DNA of 54,563 bases from CAZQGE01 sp964592815 (GCA_964592815.1 CAZQGE010000004.1:1-54563), one strand, 5' to 3'. Numbered from the stretch's first letter, positions 15,235 to 23,628 are shown. Notes: a model not told the origin generated them from the letters alone. A program made the numbers and translations.

Positions 15235-15261
15235 TTAGCAGTCGAACAGATTGAGTGCTAA
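15235..15261 (+). promoter_or_regulatory. CIRCE element (HrcA operator)
   Basis: TTAGCAGTC, nine bases, GAGTGCTAA. This is the CIRCE inverted repeat with one mismatch (C to G) in the left arm. It lies between the -10 box and the hsp20 start, where HrcA would block transcription at normal temperature. Confidence 0.85.
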
Positions 15262-15313
15262 CACTTAACCAAATCGACTGCCAAATATAAAAAATAAAAA
15301 AGAGGTGTTTAAT

Positions 15314-15736
15314 ATGAAAAACTATGTAATCAAAACAAACAATAACAATTATCCGACTTTCTTTGATGAGGCTTTAGACCTTTTTAAGCCGTTGTTTTTT
15401 GATGAGCATACCGATTTTATGAAAACCGATATAAAGGAAAACGAAAACAATTATGAGCTTGACATTGAAATGCCCGGTTATAACAAAGATGAAATCAACA
15501 TTGACATTGAAGAAGGCTATTTGACCGTGTCTGCAAAAAAAGCCGAAAATCAAGAGGAAAAAGATAAACAACACTATATCAAAAAAGAAAGAATGGCTTC
15601 TTGTTCACGTAGCTTTTATGTAGGTGACGTTGAAGAAGAGAACGTAAAAGCCAAATTCGATAATGGTGTTTTGAATATCATTCTTCCAAAAGAACAAGAA
15701 CAAAAACCACAAAAAAGAAATATTTTAATTGACTAA
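15314..15736 (+). CDS. Small heat-shock protein Hsp20
   Basis: A 140-residue ATP-independent holdase chaperone. An N-terminal arm (residues 1-35) precedes the alpha-crystallin domain: IKENENNYELDIEMPGYNKD, then IDIEEGYLTVSAKK. The closing strand is AKFDNGVLNIILPK, and a short IxI-like tail (NILID) ends the protein. AGAGG lies 8 bases before the ATG at 15314; a GTG three codons earlier overlaps the ribosome binding site and was not used. It is controlled by the CIRCE element upstream and closed by a strong terminator. Confidence 0.95.
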   Translation: MKNYVIKTNNNNYPTFFDEALDLFKPLFFDEHTDFMKTDIKENENNYELDIEMPGYNKDEINIDIEEGYLTVSAKKAENQEEKDKQHYIKKERMASCSRSFYVGDVEEENVKAKFDNGVLNIILPKEQEQKPQKRNILID

Positions 15737-15765
15737 TTCCTAAACAACATAATCTCTCTCTATGC

Positions 15766-15796
15766 AAAACCGCCCTTTTTCGGGGCGGTTTTGTTT
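15766..15796 (+). terminator. Terminator of hsp20
   Basis: AAAACCGCCC / GGGCGGTTTT hairpin (15766-15775, 15783-15792) ending in T residues. Confidence 0.9.
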
Positions 15797-15843
15797 ATCA
15801 ATTTTTTTGTTACAAATTTTATTAAATTAAAATTGTTTACAAA

Positions 15844-16554
15844 TTATTTTGAGTTTTTTTTGTGCAATTTTCTTAAGCCTTCAATTTCATTGCATATAAG
15901 TCGCAAATCGCAATGAGAGCAATCATAGTTCATCTTTGTAAGAACGTGATTGAGTGCAAGCGTAATTTCATCAACTTTTTTCGCATTTTCTTGAAGTTTG
16001 CTAAAAACTGGTATGTCGTCAGTAATAAAAATTACCGTTGCCGCAACAATAGACGGGTTTTGCTTGTATCTGTTTATTATGGTATTGCCAATTTTTTCAA
16101 AGGTAATATCTTTCTTTACCGCTTCTTTTGACACTCTAACTTGTTCTCGCTTGTCAAACACGGAAATTCTCGGCATATAGCCTTTTGGGAAGATTTCATA
16201 CTGAACCAACTCAATTTCTTTGATTGCGTTATACAATTTCATTGCGTCTTCATTCATTGTATCAACTTGAAACAACACAATTTTTGCAAAATTCGTATCT
16301 TGTTTCAATTGGTTCAAATCCTTACCAAAAACAAAAATTTTGTCGCCGTCAAAGCAGTTTTTTGAAGTTGTAATAGCTTGATACGAAACAGCTTGTTTTC
16401 CGCTTCCGCCAAGTTCATACGCCGTATCACTTGAAAAAAGAAGTTGATTTCTGTCAGTTTCTTCCCACGCTTCACAGCCCGCTTGAAAACAAACGGGGGT
16501 AAATTGCGAAAGAGTTTCCACGGTACTTTTTATTATTCCGTCATATAAATCCAT
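15844..16554 (-). CDS. Acetyl-CoA synthase-derived small protein (CO dehydrogenase beta-subunit family)
   Basis: A 236-residue protein that looks like the middle domain of acetyl-CoA synthase. The stretch YELGGSGKQAVSYQAI, the segment REQVRVSKEAVKKDITFEKI and the strand VAATVIFITDD follow the order of that domain, as in the Moorella enzyme. It ends with C212-x2-C215-x5-C221, which sits where the enzyme has the first cysteines of its A-cluster. The fourth cluster cysteine and the nickel-binding Cys-Gly-Cys domain are absent, as is the N-terminal CO-channel domain. It therefore cannot be a complete acetyl-CoA synthase but may hold an iron-sulfur cluster. Last gene of the cluster; the start is one base after a 37-codon reading frame and has only a weak ribosome binding site. 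Confidence 0.7.
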   Translation of the reverse strand: MDLYDGIIKSTVETLSQFTPVCFQAGCEAWEETDRNQLLFSSDTAYELGGSGKQAVSYQAITTSKNCFDGDKIFVFGKDLNQLKQDTNFAKIVLFQVDTMNEDAMKLYNAIKEIELVQYEIFPKGYMPRISVFDKREQVRVSKEAVKKDITFEKIGNTIINRYKQNPSIVAATVIFITDDIPVFSKLQENAKKVDEITLALNHVLTKMNYDCSHCDLRLICNEIEGLRKLHKKNSK

Positions 16555-16555
16555 A

Positions 16556-16669
16556 TTACAGTTTCTCGGTGATATTAGCTTTGTCAAATTTTTTGGCAAG
16601 CATTTTATAAACCATAGCAACCATCTTGGAATCTAAGTTGAAAAAATAAACCAAAAATAAAGTTATCAT
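16556..16669 (-). CDS. 37-residue peptide of unknown function
   Basis: A short reading frame between the activase and the acetyl-CoA-synthase-like gene. It starts with ATG at 16667-16669, eight bases after a strong AAGGAGA, and its stop is one base before the next start. The product begins with a hydrophobic stretch (MITLFLVYFFNL) and ends with a basic amphipathic part (YKMLAKKFDKANITEKL). It could be a membrane anchor or a small subunit, or simply a leader that couples translation of the next gene. I know no homologue. Confidence 0.5.
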   Translation of the reverse strand: MITLFLVYFFNLDSKMVAMVYKMLAKKFDKANITEKL

Positions 16670-16678
16670 AATTTCTCC

Positions 16679-17476
16679 TTATTTGTTTAGGCCTTTTTTG
16701 CGAGCATATTCTGCCGCACCCAATGCGCCCATAAGTTGTGGGTCTGTATCCAAATCAACAACCTTGATTTTCAAAACGTGTTCGATTGCATCTTTAAGTC
16801 CAAAGTTCTTTGCGCAACCGCCAGTAAGAGTAATTGAATCTGTTGCGCCAGCTTTCTTTGCCATAACAAAGCAACGTTTTGCAACTGCCAGTTCGATACC
16901 TGCCGCAATTTCTTCTCTTGGTTTGCCTTCACCGACCAACGTAATAACTTCACTTTCAGCAAAAACTGTGCATTGTGCAGTAATTGGAATAACGTTTTTG
17001 GCTGTAAGAGAAAGTTTTGAAAATTCAGGCAACGACAATTCAAAAGCGTGCGCCATTGACTCAAAGAAACGACCTGTTCCAGCTGCGCATTTATCGTTCA
17101 TAGCAAAGTTTTTGACTGTGCCGTCTTTGCCGATTGCAATACCTTTTACGTCTTGTCCACCAATATCAATGATTGCTTTAACGCTGGGGTTTGTAATATG
17201 AACGCCCATTGCGTGACAGCTTATTTCTGAAATGTTTTCATCGGCTTGTGGAACTTTATTTCTGCCGTATCCAGTACCAATAAGGTAAGCCAAATCGCTT
17301 ATAGATTTCAAATCTGGAACTTGCGAAATTGCTGCTTCAAGACCAGCTAATGCGCTTTGTTCACTGTTGATTTTGCTTCTTATTGTATTGTTTGCAACCA
17401 TTTTGCCGTCTTCGTCAAGAATAACGGTTTTTGTATATGTAGAGCCGACGTCACAGCCACCAAAATATTTTTTCAT
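16679..17476 (-). CDS. 2-hydroxyacyl-CoA dehydratase / benzoyl-CoA reductase-type activase (BadF/HgdC ATPase)
   Basis: A 265-residue ASKHA-fold ATPase whose dimer carries one [4Fe-4S] cluster and drives single electrons at very low potential into its partner. ATP motifs GGCDVGSTYTKTVIL and IDIGGQDVKGI are clear. The cluster cysteines are C130 in KCAAGTGRFFE and C169 in AQCTVFAESEV. The length equals HgdC-type activases. It lies directly downstream of the two dehydratase-family subunits, its expected partner. AGAGGTG precedes the ATG. Confidence 0.93.
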   Translation of the reverse strand: MKKYFGGCDVGSTYTKTVILDEDGKMVANNTIRSKINSEQSALAGLEAAISQVPDLKSISDLAYLIGTGYGRNKVPQADENISEISCHAMGVHITNPSVKAIIDIGGQDVKGIAIGKDGTVKNFAMNDKCAAGTGRFFESMAHAFELSLPEFSKLSLTAKNVIPITAQCTVFAESEVITLVGEGKPREEIAAGIELAVAKRCFVMAKKAGATDSITLTGGCAKNFGLKDAIEHVLKIKVVDLDTDPQLMGALGAAEYARKKGLNK

Positions 17477-17521
17477 TATTTCACACCTCTTAATTATATT
17501 ATTTTTGCACTTCGTGCGCTT

Positions 17522-19090
17522 TTACCAAGTTATATCGTCTTCATAATCGACAAGCGTTGGGTCAACTGGTTCAGCTTGGAACACAGTTTGCATATATCTG
17601 TTGACTTTTGACCTCATTTCTTTACGAGAAACTGTACGTCTGTCGCAAAGGTCGTGTTCAACCCAAATCAAGTGAATGCCGTGTTCTCTTGCTTGGTCTT
17701 CAAACAAACCTTGAAGTCCCGCCATAGTTTTGCAAGAAACGTGAGCATACATAATTACGATGTTTGCATTGAAGCGTCTGCACATTTTCCAACATTCGTC
17801 AAGAACATTGACATAACCGCCGTTTGTGTGTGAACGCATAGTCATTCTTTCGTAAGATTTTGCCATATCAATAAGCGCAAGTTCTTTGTCTTCTGTGTTA
17901 AAGAAGTGGTGAGAAAGCATACACTCCATATCCACCAAAGTCTTGATGCCCCAGCAGTTTTGCGCCCAGAACGTATAGTTTGAATAGTAGTGAGAAGGAC
18001 AAGACCAAACGATTGCACGATATTTAGGTTTGATGCCCGCGGCTTTGTCTTTTTCATAACCTTTCATCATCAACGGAAATACTTTTTCATCCATTTTCAA
18101 GAAATAAGGGTCGAAAGAGCCTGAAACTTGAAATTCAAACATACGGTGCAAAGCCAAAGCTGGACCGCAAATTTGGGGATAATCTGTTGTGTTAACATCC
18201 CACTTTTTAAGCATAAATTCCGTTTCTTGATTGTGGCGTTTCATAATTTTGAAGAAATTGTCCCAATCAAAAGTTTCTCCAGTTTGTTCTTCCAACCATT
18301 TTATTGCGTTTTTAAGGTTTTTAACTGCATAAGTTTGAACCTCTGGTTCGTTGAAACGCACAGGAGGCGTGATTTGGAAAGTCGGAACTTTGAAATATCT
18401 TTCTTCAAACATTGTTGCCATTGTACTACCGTCGCAAGGCATTGCGGAACTGATGAAGTAGTTACCGATGCGTGGATATTCGTCAACGACGGAACAACCC
18501 AATTCGCAAGCTGGCAACGGACATACGTCAGGTGCCAAACCGAATTGCTCAATTGCGTCAATATAAGGAAGGTTTGCTTGTTGGTCCATTTCACCTGCAA
18601 CAAAAACTGGTATCATTTGAATTGGGATAACCAAAAGATTTGGGAAACCTGCGAAAATATGGTTTGGCATCATTTCGTCAACCATAACTGTTTTTTCTCT
18701 GAGTTTTGCCGCTCTTTTTGATTTTCCGTTCAAGTTTTCATCACGAAGCAAAATATCTCTTATCATAATGACAACTTTTCTCATCATAGGATAAAATTGC
18801 AAATGACAAAGTTTAAGCTCTATACCACGAAGTCCAATGGTATGTCTATCCAAAAATGCCGAAGCCGTTGCGTACGTAGCCATCCATCTGTATCTGAACA
18901 GCGCCTTGATAAGTTGAACAGGGCATTTGAACACCAATTCTTTCATAATCAAGCCGTAAAGTCTAAGCCAACGTCCAAAATCATACATTGTATCGGCAAA
19001 ACCTCTCCATTCACGGCGTTTCAAATACATTTTACCTGTGTATAAATTGCCAAGGCCTTTGACTTTCTTTTCTTTTTTCTTGTCAGCCAT
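17522..19090 (-). CDS. 2-hydroxyacyl-CoA dehydratase family subunit, long form
   Basis: A 522-residue protein of the HgdB/BcrB/double-cubane family. The first 130 residues are a basic, aromatic-rich extension not usual in HgdB (KKKEKKVKGLG, then RREWRGFADTMYDFGRWL). The family core follows, with cysteines C190, C195, C199 and C219 (DVCPLPACELGC, SSAMPCDGS) as candidate cluster ligands, and later HVSCKTMAGLQG. It forms a pair with the next shorter family member, three bases away. The substrate is unknown; acyl-CoA dehydration, reductive dearomatisation and small-molecule reduction by a double-cubane cluster are all possible for this superfamily. Confidence 0.85.
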   Translation of the reverse strand: MADKKKEKKVKGLGNLYTGKMYLKRREWRGFADTMYDFGRWLRLYGLIMKELVFKCPVQLIKALFRYRWMATYATASAFLDRHTIGLRGIELKLCHLQFYPMMRKVVIMIRDILLRDENLNGKSKRAAKLREKTVMVDEMMPNHIFAGFPNLLVIPIQMIPVFVAGEMDQQANLPYIDAIEQFGLAPDVCPLPACELGCSVVDEYPRIGNYFISSAMPCDGSTMATMFEERYFKVPTFQITPPVRFNEPEVQTYAVKNLKNAIKWLEEQTGETFDWDNFFKIMKRHNQETEFMLKKWDVNTTDYPQICGPALALHRMFEFQVSGSFDPYFLKMDEKVFPLMMKGYEKDKAAGIKPKYRAIVWSCPSHYYSNYTFWAQNCWGIKTLVDMECMLSHHFFNTEDKELALIDMAKSYERMTMRSHTNGGYVNVLDECWKMCRRFNANIVIMYAHVSCKTMAGLQGLFEDQAREHGIHLIWVEHDLCDRRTVSRKEMRSKVNRYMQTVFQAEPVDPTLVDYEDDITW

Positions 19091-19092
19091 AG

Positions 19093-20286
19093 TTATTTTG
19101 CCTCCTTAGCATTGATTTTTTTGATTTCAAGACTTTCAACAAATGCTTGGAATCTTGTACGAAGTTGACCTGACGTTCTTGAACTGTAAGGTCTGTCGAT
19201 AGAAAGACAAGGTACGCCAAATTCGTTTTCTTGAACGTAGCTTGCCAAAACTCTTTCATAAGCCCACAGCACGCAGAACTTCATTTGCTCGTAAATGATG
19301 CCGTCTGCTTTGTATTCTTTTACCAATTCTCTTGCCACACTCCATCTTTGTTGAACTTTCTTCTCGCTGCAATATCTCGGACAAAGGCTTGTGTTAAGAT
19401 AATTTCTGCAAATTTGAATGAATGCAGATTCTTTATCATTCAAAACAATTTCTTGTCTTCCAGGGATAGAACCATAACAGAAACGGTCGGCAACAATAAG
19501 CGCACCGCTTTCTTCAATAAGTTTCGTAAGGTCTGGGTCGTCAATTTCACCACCAACCAAAACAACTTTAGCGCGGAATTTTGGTTTTTCGTCTGGCTTA
19601 CGTTTCTTCAAATCTTCCAAAGTTTCTTTCAACTTGGGTATTATCAATTCAGTTGGACAGCAGTAGCTTACTAAGTTGATGATGTGGAATTCGTATCCAG
19701 TAATTGTAGGATTGTCAAGTTTACGATAATCGCCGATTTCAGTAATTATGCGGCAAAGTTCGTTATGCTCGGCAACAGCCTTTCTTATGGATGCGTCAGA
19801 AATATCAACACCATAATTTTCGCTAAGTGGTTTTAAGACCTTTCTTTGCAACTGCTCAGCATAGTGCTCAACACAATCTTCGTCGTCTGCAAACGGAACG
19901 TCTATGTGCGAAACAAAAAACTTTTCTTTTGGAACAAGTTTTTGAATTTCAATGTTTTCCATACAACGGTTCATAGGTTCACAAGTATCAATGCCTCCTA
20001 TGCCGTCAAGGAAATTGAAGCCTCCTTCTATTGCTCTTTCAAGCAAGGCTCTGGCGTACTCACAAGTGTAGTTGGACATATAATATGTAGAAATTTCCAT
20101 AGACCCTGTTTTTGGTGCGCGTAAACGCACAGAAAAGCAGTTGCCTATGTTCAACAACACTTCTGGCATTTGATAACAAGTGTAGCCTAACGCCAACTTT
20201 CCTTCGCTTTTGGCTTGTCTAACTAACTCGTTTTGAGCCTCGTCCAACAAACTTTCGAAGTAAATCAAATTTTTTAAGTCTTTCAC
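19093..20286 (-). CDS. 2-hydroxyacyl-CoA dehydratase family subunit, short form
   Basis: A 397-residue family member of usual length. Cluster-cysteine candidates are C37 (GYTCYQMPEVLL), C75 and C102 (GIDTCEPMNRC). The C-terminal MKFCVLWAYERVLAS and the closing SIDRPYSSRTSGQLRTRFQA match the family end motif. The start is a GTG at 20284-20286, supported by GAGGAGA seven bases upstream; no ATG fits. The gene lies between the CooC-type ATPase and the long subunit, so all three are co-expressed. Confidence 0.88.
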   Translation of the reverse strand: MKDLKNLIYFESLLDEAQNELVRQAKSEGKLALGYTCYQMPEVLLNIGNCFSVRLRAPKTGSMEISTYYMSNYTCEYARALLERAIEGGFNFLDGIGGIDTCEPMNRCMENIEIQKLVPKEKFFVSHIDVPFADDEDCVEHYAEQLQRKVLKPLSENYGVDISDASIRKAVAEHNELCRIITEIGDYRKLDNPTITGYEFHIINLVSYCCPTELIIPKLKETLEDLKKRKPDEKPKFRAKVVLVGGEIDDPDLTKLIEESGALIVADRFCYGSIPGRQEIVLNDKESAFIQICRNYLNTSLCPRYCSEKKVQQRWSVARELVKEYKADGIIYEQMKFCVLWAYERVLASYVQENEFGVPCLSIDRPYSSRTSGQLRTRFQAFVESLEIKKINAKEAK

Positions 20287-20313
20287 TGTATTCTCCTCAT
20301 TAAATATAGTTTC

Positions 20314-21075
20314 TTAAATTATTGCAAGTTTTTTTAGAGCTTCTCCTGCTCCCTTGACAACGTTTGAATTGTCTGGCAAATCAAATACGCTTTTGCCCAA
20401 CATATCAAAGCCTGCAAGATTTTTATCGTTTTCGATATAAGCTAAAACCGGCAAATCTCCAACGTTGATTGCGTCTTTCAGCGAAGCGTCAAAAACTCTG
20501 TTTACAATTACACCCACTTTTTGATACATAACCAATTCGTCGGCAACAGACTTTATGGTTTTTATAACTTGTGTTCCCTTCTTGCTTGGGTCTGTAATCA
20601 AAATAAGATGCGACACCTTTTCCATAACTCGACGATTGATTTGCTCAATGCCAGCCTCGCCGTCAATGACAACATAATCAAATTCTTCTGCCAAAATTGA
20701 AATTACGTCTTTCAAGTAGGAATTAACCTTGCAGTAACAACCCGCAGATTCAGGTCTGCCAACGGCAATAAAGCAATATCCTTGTTTTTCAACCATAGCC
20801 TCAAAAATTTGGTTTCTGGCTTCATTCAAAAGTTCGATTGTTTCACGGCTGTTACCGTGCCCGACTGTCTCAATGATGTTTTTTCTTATGTCGTCAACAG
20901 TTTTTTTAGGTTCAATACCAAGCGCAGTTGAAAGTCCCACAGCAGGGTCTGCGTCAATTGCCAAAATCTTTTTGTCAGGAAAGTTTTTTACAAGTTGTTT
21001 TACAATAGCCGCAGAAATTGAGGTCTTTCCTACCCCACCCTTTCCAGCGACAGCAATAATAATTGGATTTTTCAT
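20314..21075 (-). CDS. CooC-type nickel/metal-insertion ATPase
   Basis: A 253-residue MinD/SIMIBI-class ATPase like CooC, which helps insert nickel into CO dehydrogenase and acetyl-CoA synthase. It has the deviant Walker A GKGGVGKTS (residues 11-19), the DADPAVGLS switch, and the metal-binding CxC pair C113/C115 within ESAGCYCKVNSYL, as in CooC. VVIDGEAGIEQI is the Walker B region. No CO dehydrogenase is in the window, so its client may be the acetyl-CoA-synthase-like protein or the dehydratase-family pair. The ATG at 21073-21075 follows AAAGGAAC. A separate promoter can be seen upstream. Confidence 0.88.
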   Translation of the reverse strand: MKNPIIIAVAGKGGVGKTSISAAIVKQLVKNFPDKKILAIDADPAVGLSTALGIEPKKTVDDIRKNIIETVGHGNSRETIELLNEARNQIFEAMVEKQGYCFIAVGRPESAGCYCKVNSYLKDVISILAEEFDYVVIDGEAGIEQINRRVMEKVSHLILITDPSKKGTQVIKTIKSVADELVMYQKVGVIVNRVFDASLKDAINVGDLPVLAYIENDKNLAGFDMLGKSVFDLPDNSNVVKGAGEALKKLAII

Positions 21076-21105
21076 AATTAGTTCCTTTTGCAATAGTGTT
21101 TATAC

Positions 21106-21137
21106 GTGCGCGTATATCTATATATGTATACGCGCAC
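21106..21137. promoter_or_regulatory. Hairpin in the CooC-gene leader
   Basis: GTGCGCGTATA (21106-21116) and TATACGCGCAC (21127-21137) form an 11-bp stem with a 10-base loop, within the 5' leader between the probable start site and the CooC-type gene. It lacks a T run, so it is not a simple terminator. Confidence 0.5.
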
Positions 21138-21167
21138 ACGCGCTTATGCGCTTTTGAGTTCTTAAAC

Positions 21168-21196
21168 ATTCTAGCATACGCCAAACGCTAACACAA
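21168..21196 (-). promoter_or_regulatory. Possible promoter of the CooC-dehydratase-activase genes
   Basis: On the minus strand: TTGTGT (21196-21191), a 17-bp spacer, TAGAAT (21173-21168), with TATGC before the -10. It would drive the five or six genes from 21075 down to 15844. Confidence 0.5.
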
Positions 21197-21246
21197 TATA
21201 AATCGATAATTTTTTATCTAATTGTAAATCTTTTCCGTTTTTAGCA

Positions 21247-21278
21247 AGTTAGCCTACGCCAAATTGACGCAGGCTAAC
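21247..21278. promoter_or_regulatory. Hairpin after the OYE-type reductase gene
   Basis: GTTAGCCT and AGGCTAAC arms with further CGC pairing lie 10 bases after the stop at 21288. On the minus strand no clear T run follows, so it may be a weak terminator, a read-through element or an mRNA-stabilising structure. Confidence 0.55.
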
Positions 21279-21287
21279 AATTTTTTA

Positions 21288-23567
21288 TTAAATGCGTGTT
21301 GCCAAATTATAAGCAGCTCTACTTGCTTCCAACACACGTCCGGCTTTGAAGCTGTCACCAATGTTGTAAAGTTCGTTTGCAACGTGCTCTCTTTGGGCGT
21401 CAAAGAAGAACGTCTCGTCGGCTCTGCAACCCATAGCCAAAACAACCAAGTCGCATTCCAAAGACTTTTTCTCAGTTTGAGGTCCAATTTTGATAAATTT
21501 GTCCAAAGGATTTTCAATATTCTTTGGCAAAATCGGTTGCCACGTATTATACGGGTTAGGAATATTCTTGCTTGTTAGACGCTCAATATTGACTTTTCCT
21601 GGTTCAAAACTTGTAACCTTAGCGCAGTTGATAAGTTCAACCCCCGCTTTTTCAAGATAGTGAATAAGGTGTCCTCTGTTTGCCGTGCAAGCTCCATCCA
21701 TAAAGTGTTTAAGCATTTCAACGACTTTGCAATCTACGTTCTTTTCATATTTAAGCCAATATGCAGTTTCACAACCAACTACACCGCCGCCAACAACAAC
21801 TGCATTCTTAACGCCATCCAACAACTTTGGATTTTGCATCAAATCGGTTGCTTGAACGCATTTTACGCTGTCGATACCTTCGATACGTGGTGTTTTGTAA
21901 TCAATTCCATAGGCAAACACAACTGCGTCGTATTTTTGTTTTTTCAAATAATCAACTGTTGCATTCGTATTGTATTTGATTGAGAAGTTTGGCAACTTTT
22001 CAGCGTCTTCAACTTCCTTCTTCAAATAATTGAGATAGTTTTCAAACTCAAACTTGCCTTTTTGCATACTGCCTGGAATAACTTTTCCGCCCAACGACGA
22101 ATTTCTTTCCAAAACTTCAACAGTATGTCCACGCTTGATTGCGTTCAACGCAAAAACAATACCCGCAGGTCCTGCGCCAACTACACCGATTTTTTTAGGC
22201 TCTGTTGTTGCAATAGGAGTAAGTGGCAAAACGTCTTCAAAACCTGTTCTTGGGTTGACAGCGCATTGTGGGTGCCCACCTTCAACAAATTCGTTTATGC
22301 AACCTTCTTGACAGCCGATGCAAGGACAAATTTTGTCAACTGCGCCCGCATAGGCTTTGTTGCACCATTCTGCATCAGCAAGCAGAGGTCTTGCAAGCAT
22401 AACCATATCGCACATACCGTCGCGGAGTGCTTTTTCAGCAATGTCAGGATATCCTAATTTTCCAACAGCTACGATTGGGACTGGAACGCCAGCGTTGGAA
22501 AGAATTTTTTTCTTTTCAAAATAATTTTTGGCAACCTTTGAAATTTGCAAGAAACAGCCTGCTGGCATACCAGCTGGGGGATGTGGCAACCACCAGTTGT
22601 CATAGCAGCCAAGGTCAACGTCAAATAGGTCAACGCCTGCTTTTACAAGATTTTCCATATAATCGAGTGTCATAGCCAAAGTACGTCCGTTTTTGAAATG
22701 TTTAAGCGAGCTTACTTCGTTCATTCTCTCGCCATACGTTTCGTTCAAAGCCAAAGACAAGTCGATACGATACATAATCGGGAAGTTTGCGCCTGCTCTC
22801 TTTCTGATTTCTTTTACAATATCAACACCAAAACGTTGCCAATCTGAATATTTACCAAGTGACCTACGGTTGAAAGCAGGGCTTGTCATTTGGTCAAGCA
22901 AATAGCCTTCGTGTCCGTGCAAATATATGCCGTCCAATCCGCATTCCAAAGAGTCTGCCGCCGCCTGTCCCGCATTTTTGATTATCTTTTTAAGTTGCAA
23001 ACCTGTTAAAGGCAAGCAAGGTAATGCTGGCATATAAAAGTTAGGGTTCATCGACGCAGATTTTGGGAATTTCATTTCATTAAGTACACATTGGGGTGGG
23101 CCTACTCTGCCAAGACCTGGCGTAACTTGAATGAAAATTTTGCTTCCGTAAGCGTGAACGCCTTGCGCCAAATCTCTCCAACCTGCAAGCACAGTTCTTG
23201 TACCGTCAATTCGTGGGAAAGTTGAAGTTGCGCGTGGTTCTGTAACCGTGGGGTCAACACCGTGACTTATTGGGATAAGACCAGTGGTAAGCAAGCCTAC
23301 TCCACCCTTTGCACGGGCGAAAAAGTATTGAAGCATTTTGTCGTTTGGACGTCCGCTTTCCTCAGCCATTTGAAGATTGCCCATAGGTCCCATTACAACA
23401 CGGTTTTTAATGGTAGTACGGTTAACCTGAATTGGCGAGAAAATTGAAGTATAAGGATAGAGTTCACTTGTCATACGACCTGTTCCGCCTATCTTGTTTT
23501 CACAATCTCCTTGCACCCAGCTTCCGTAACTGTCCACTAATTCCTGAACTAGTTTGTCTGTAAGCAT
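21288..23567 (-). CDS. NADH:flavin oxidoreductase, 2,4-dienoyl-CoA reductase / BaiCD-like
   Basis: A 759-residue three-part reductase. Residues about 37-400 form an Old-Yellow-Enzyme FMN barrel (SPIQVNRTTIKNRVVMGPMG, LHGHEGYLLDQMTSPAFN). C416, C419, C423 and C435 in the pattern Cx2Cx3Cx11C bind a [4Fe-4S] cluster. The C-terminal part has an FAD site (GVVGAGPAGIVFA, 462-474) and an NAD(P)H site (VVVGGGVVGCE). Such enzymes pass hydride through FAD and Fe-S to FMN to reduce activated C=C bonds. The first 36 residues are an extra N-terminal segment. It is the first gene of the cluster, with its own strong promoter. The substrate is unknown. Confidence 0.92.
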   Translation of the reverse strand: MLTDKLVQELVDSYGSWVQGDCENKIGGTGRMTSELYPYTSIFSPIQVNRTTIKNRVVMGPMGNLQMAEESGRPNDKMLQYFFARAKGGVGLLTTGLIPISHGVDPTVTEPRATSTFPRIDGTRTVLAGWRDLAQGVHAYGSKIFIQVTPGLGRVGPPQCVLNEMKFPKSASMNPNFYMPALPCLPLTGLQLKKIIKNAGQAAADSLECGLDGIYLHGHEGYLLDQMTSPAFNRRSLGKYSDWQRFGVDIVKEIRKRAGANFPIMYRIDLSLALNETYGERMNEVSSLKHFKNGRTLAMTLDYMENLVKAGVDLFDVDLGCYDNWWLPHPPAGMPAGCFLQISKVAKNYFEKKKILSNAGVPVPIVAVGKLGYPDIAEKALRDGMCDMVMLARPLLADAEWCNKAYAGAVDKICPCIGCQEGCINEFVEGGHPQCAVNPRTGFEDVLPLTPIATTEPKKIGVVGAGPAGIVFALNAIKRGHTVEVLERNSSLGGKVIPGSMQKGKFEFENYLNYLKKEVEDAEKLPNFSIKYNTNATVDYLKKQKYDAVVFAYGIDYKTPRIEGIDSVKCVQATDLMQNPKLLDGVKNAVVVGGGVVGCETAYWLKYEKNVDCKVVEMLKHFMDGACTANRGHLIHYLEKAGVELINCAKVTSFEPGKVNIERLTSKNIPNPYNTWQPILPKNIENPLDKFIKIGPQTEKKSLECDLVVLAMGCRADETFFFDAQREHVANELYNIGDSFKAGRVLEASRAAYNLATRI

Positions 23568-23628
23568 AATATGCACCTCACATTTTATTGCGCTATCGCG
23601 CACGTTTATTGTAGATAATAATAGGTAC

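Noticed and set aside
15844..16554. A complete acetyl-CoA synthase or CO dehydrogenase
   Set aside because: The protein is only 236 residues and lacks the Cys-Gly-Cys nickel site and the C-cluster domain; no other Wood-Ljungdahl gene is in the window.
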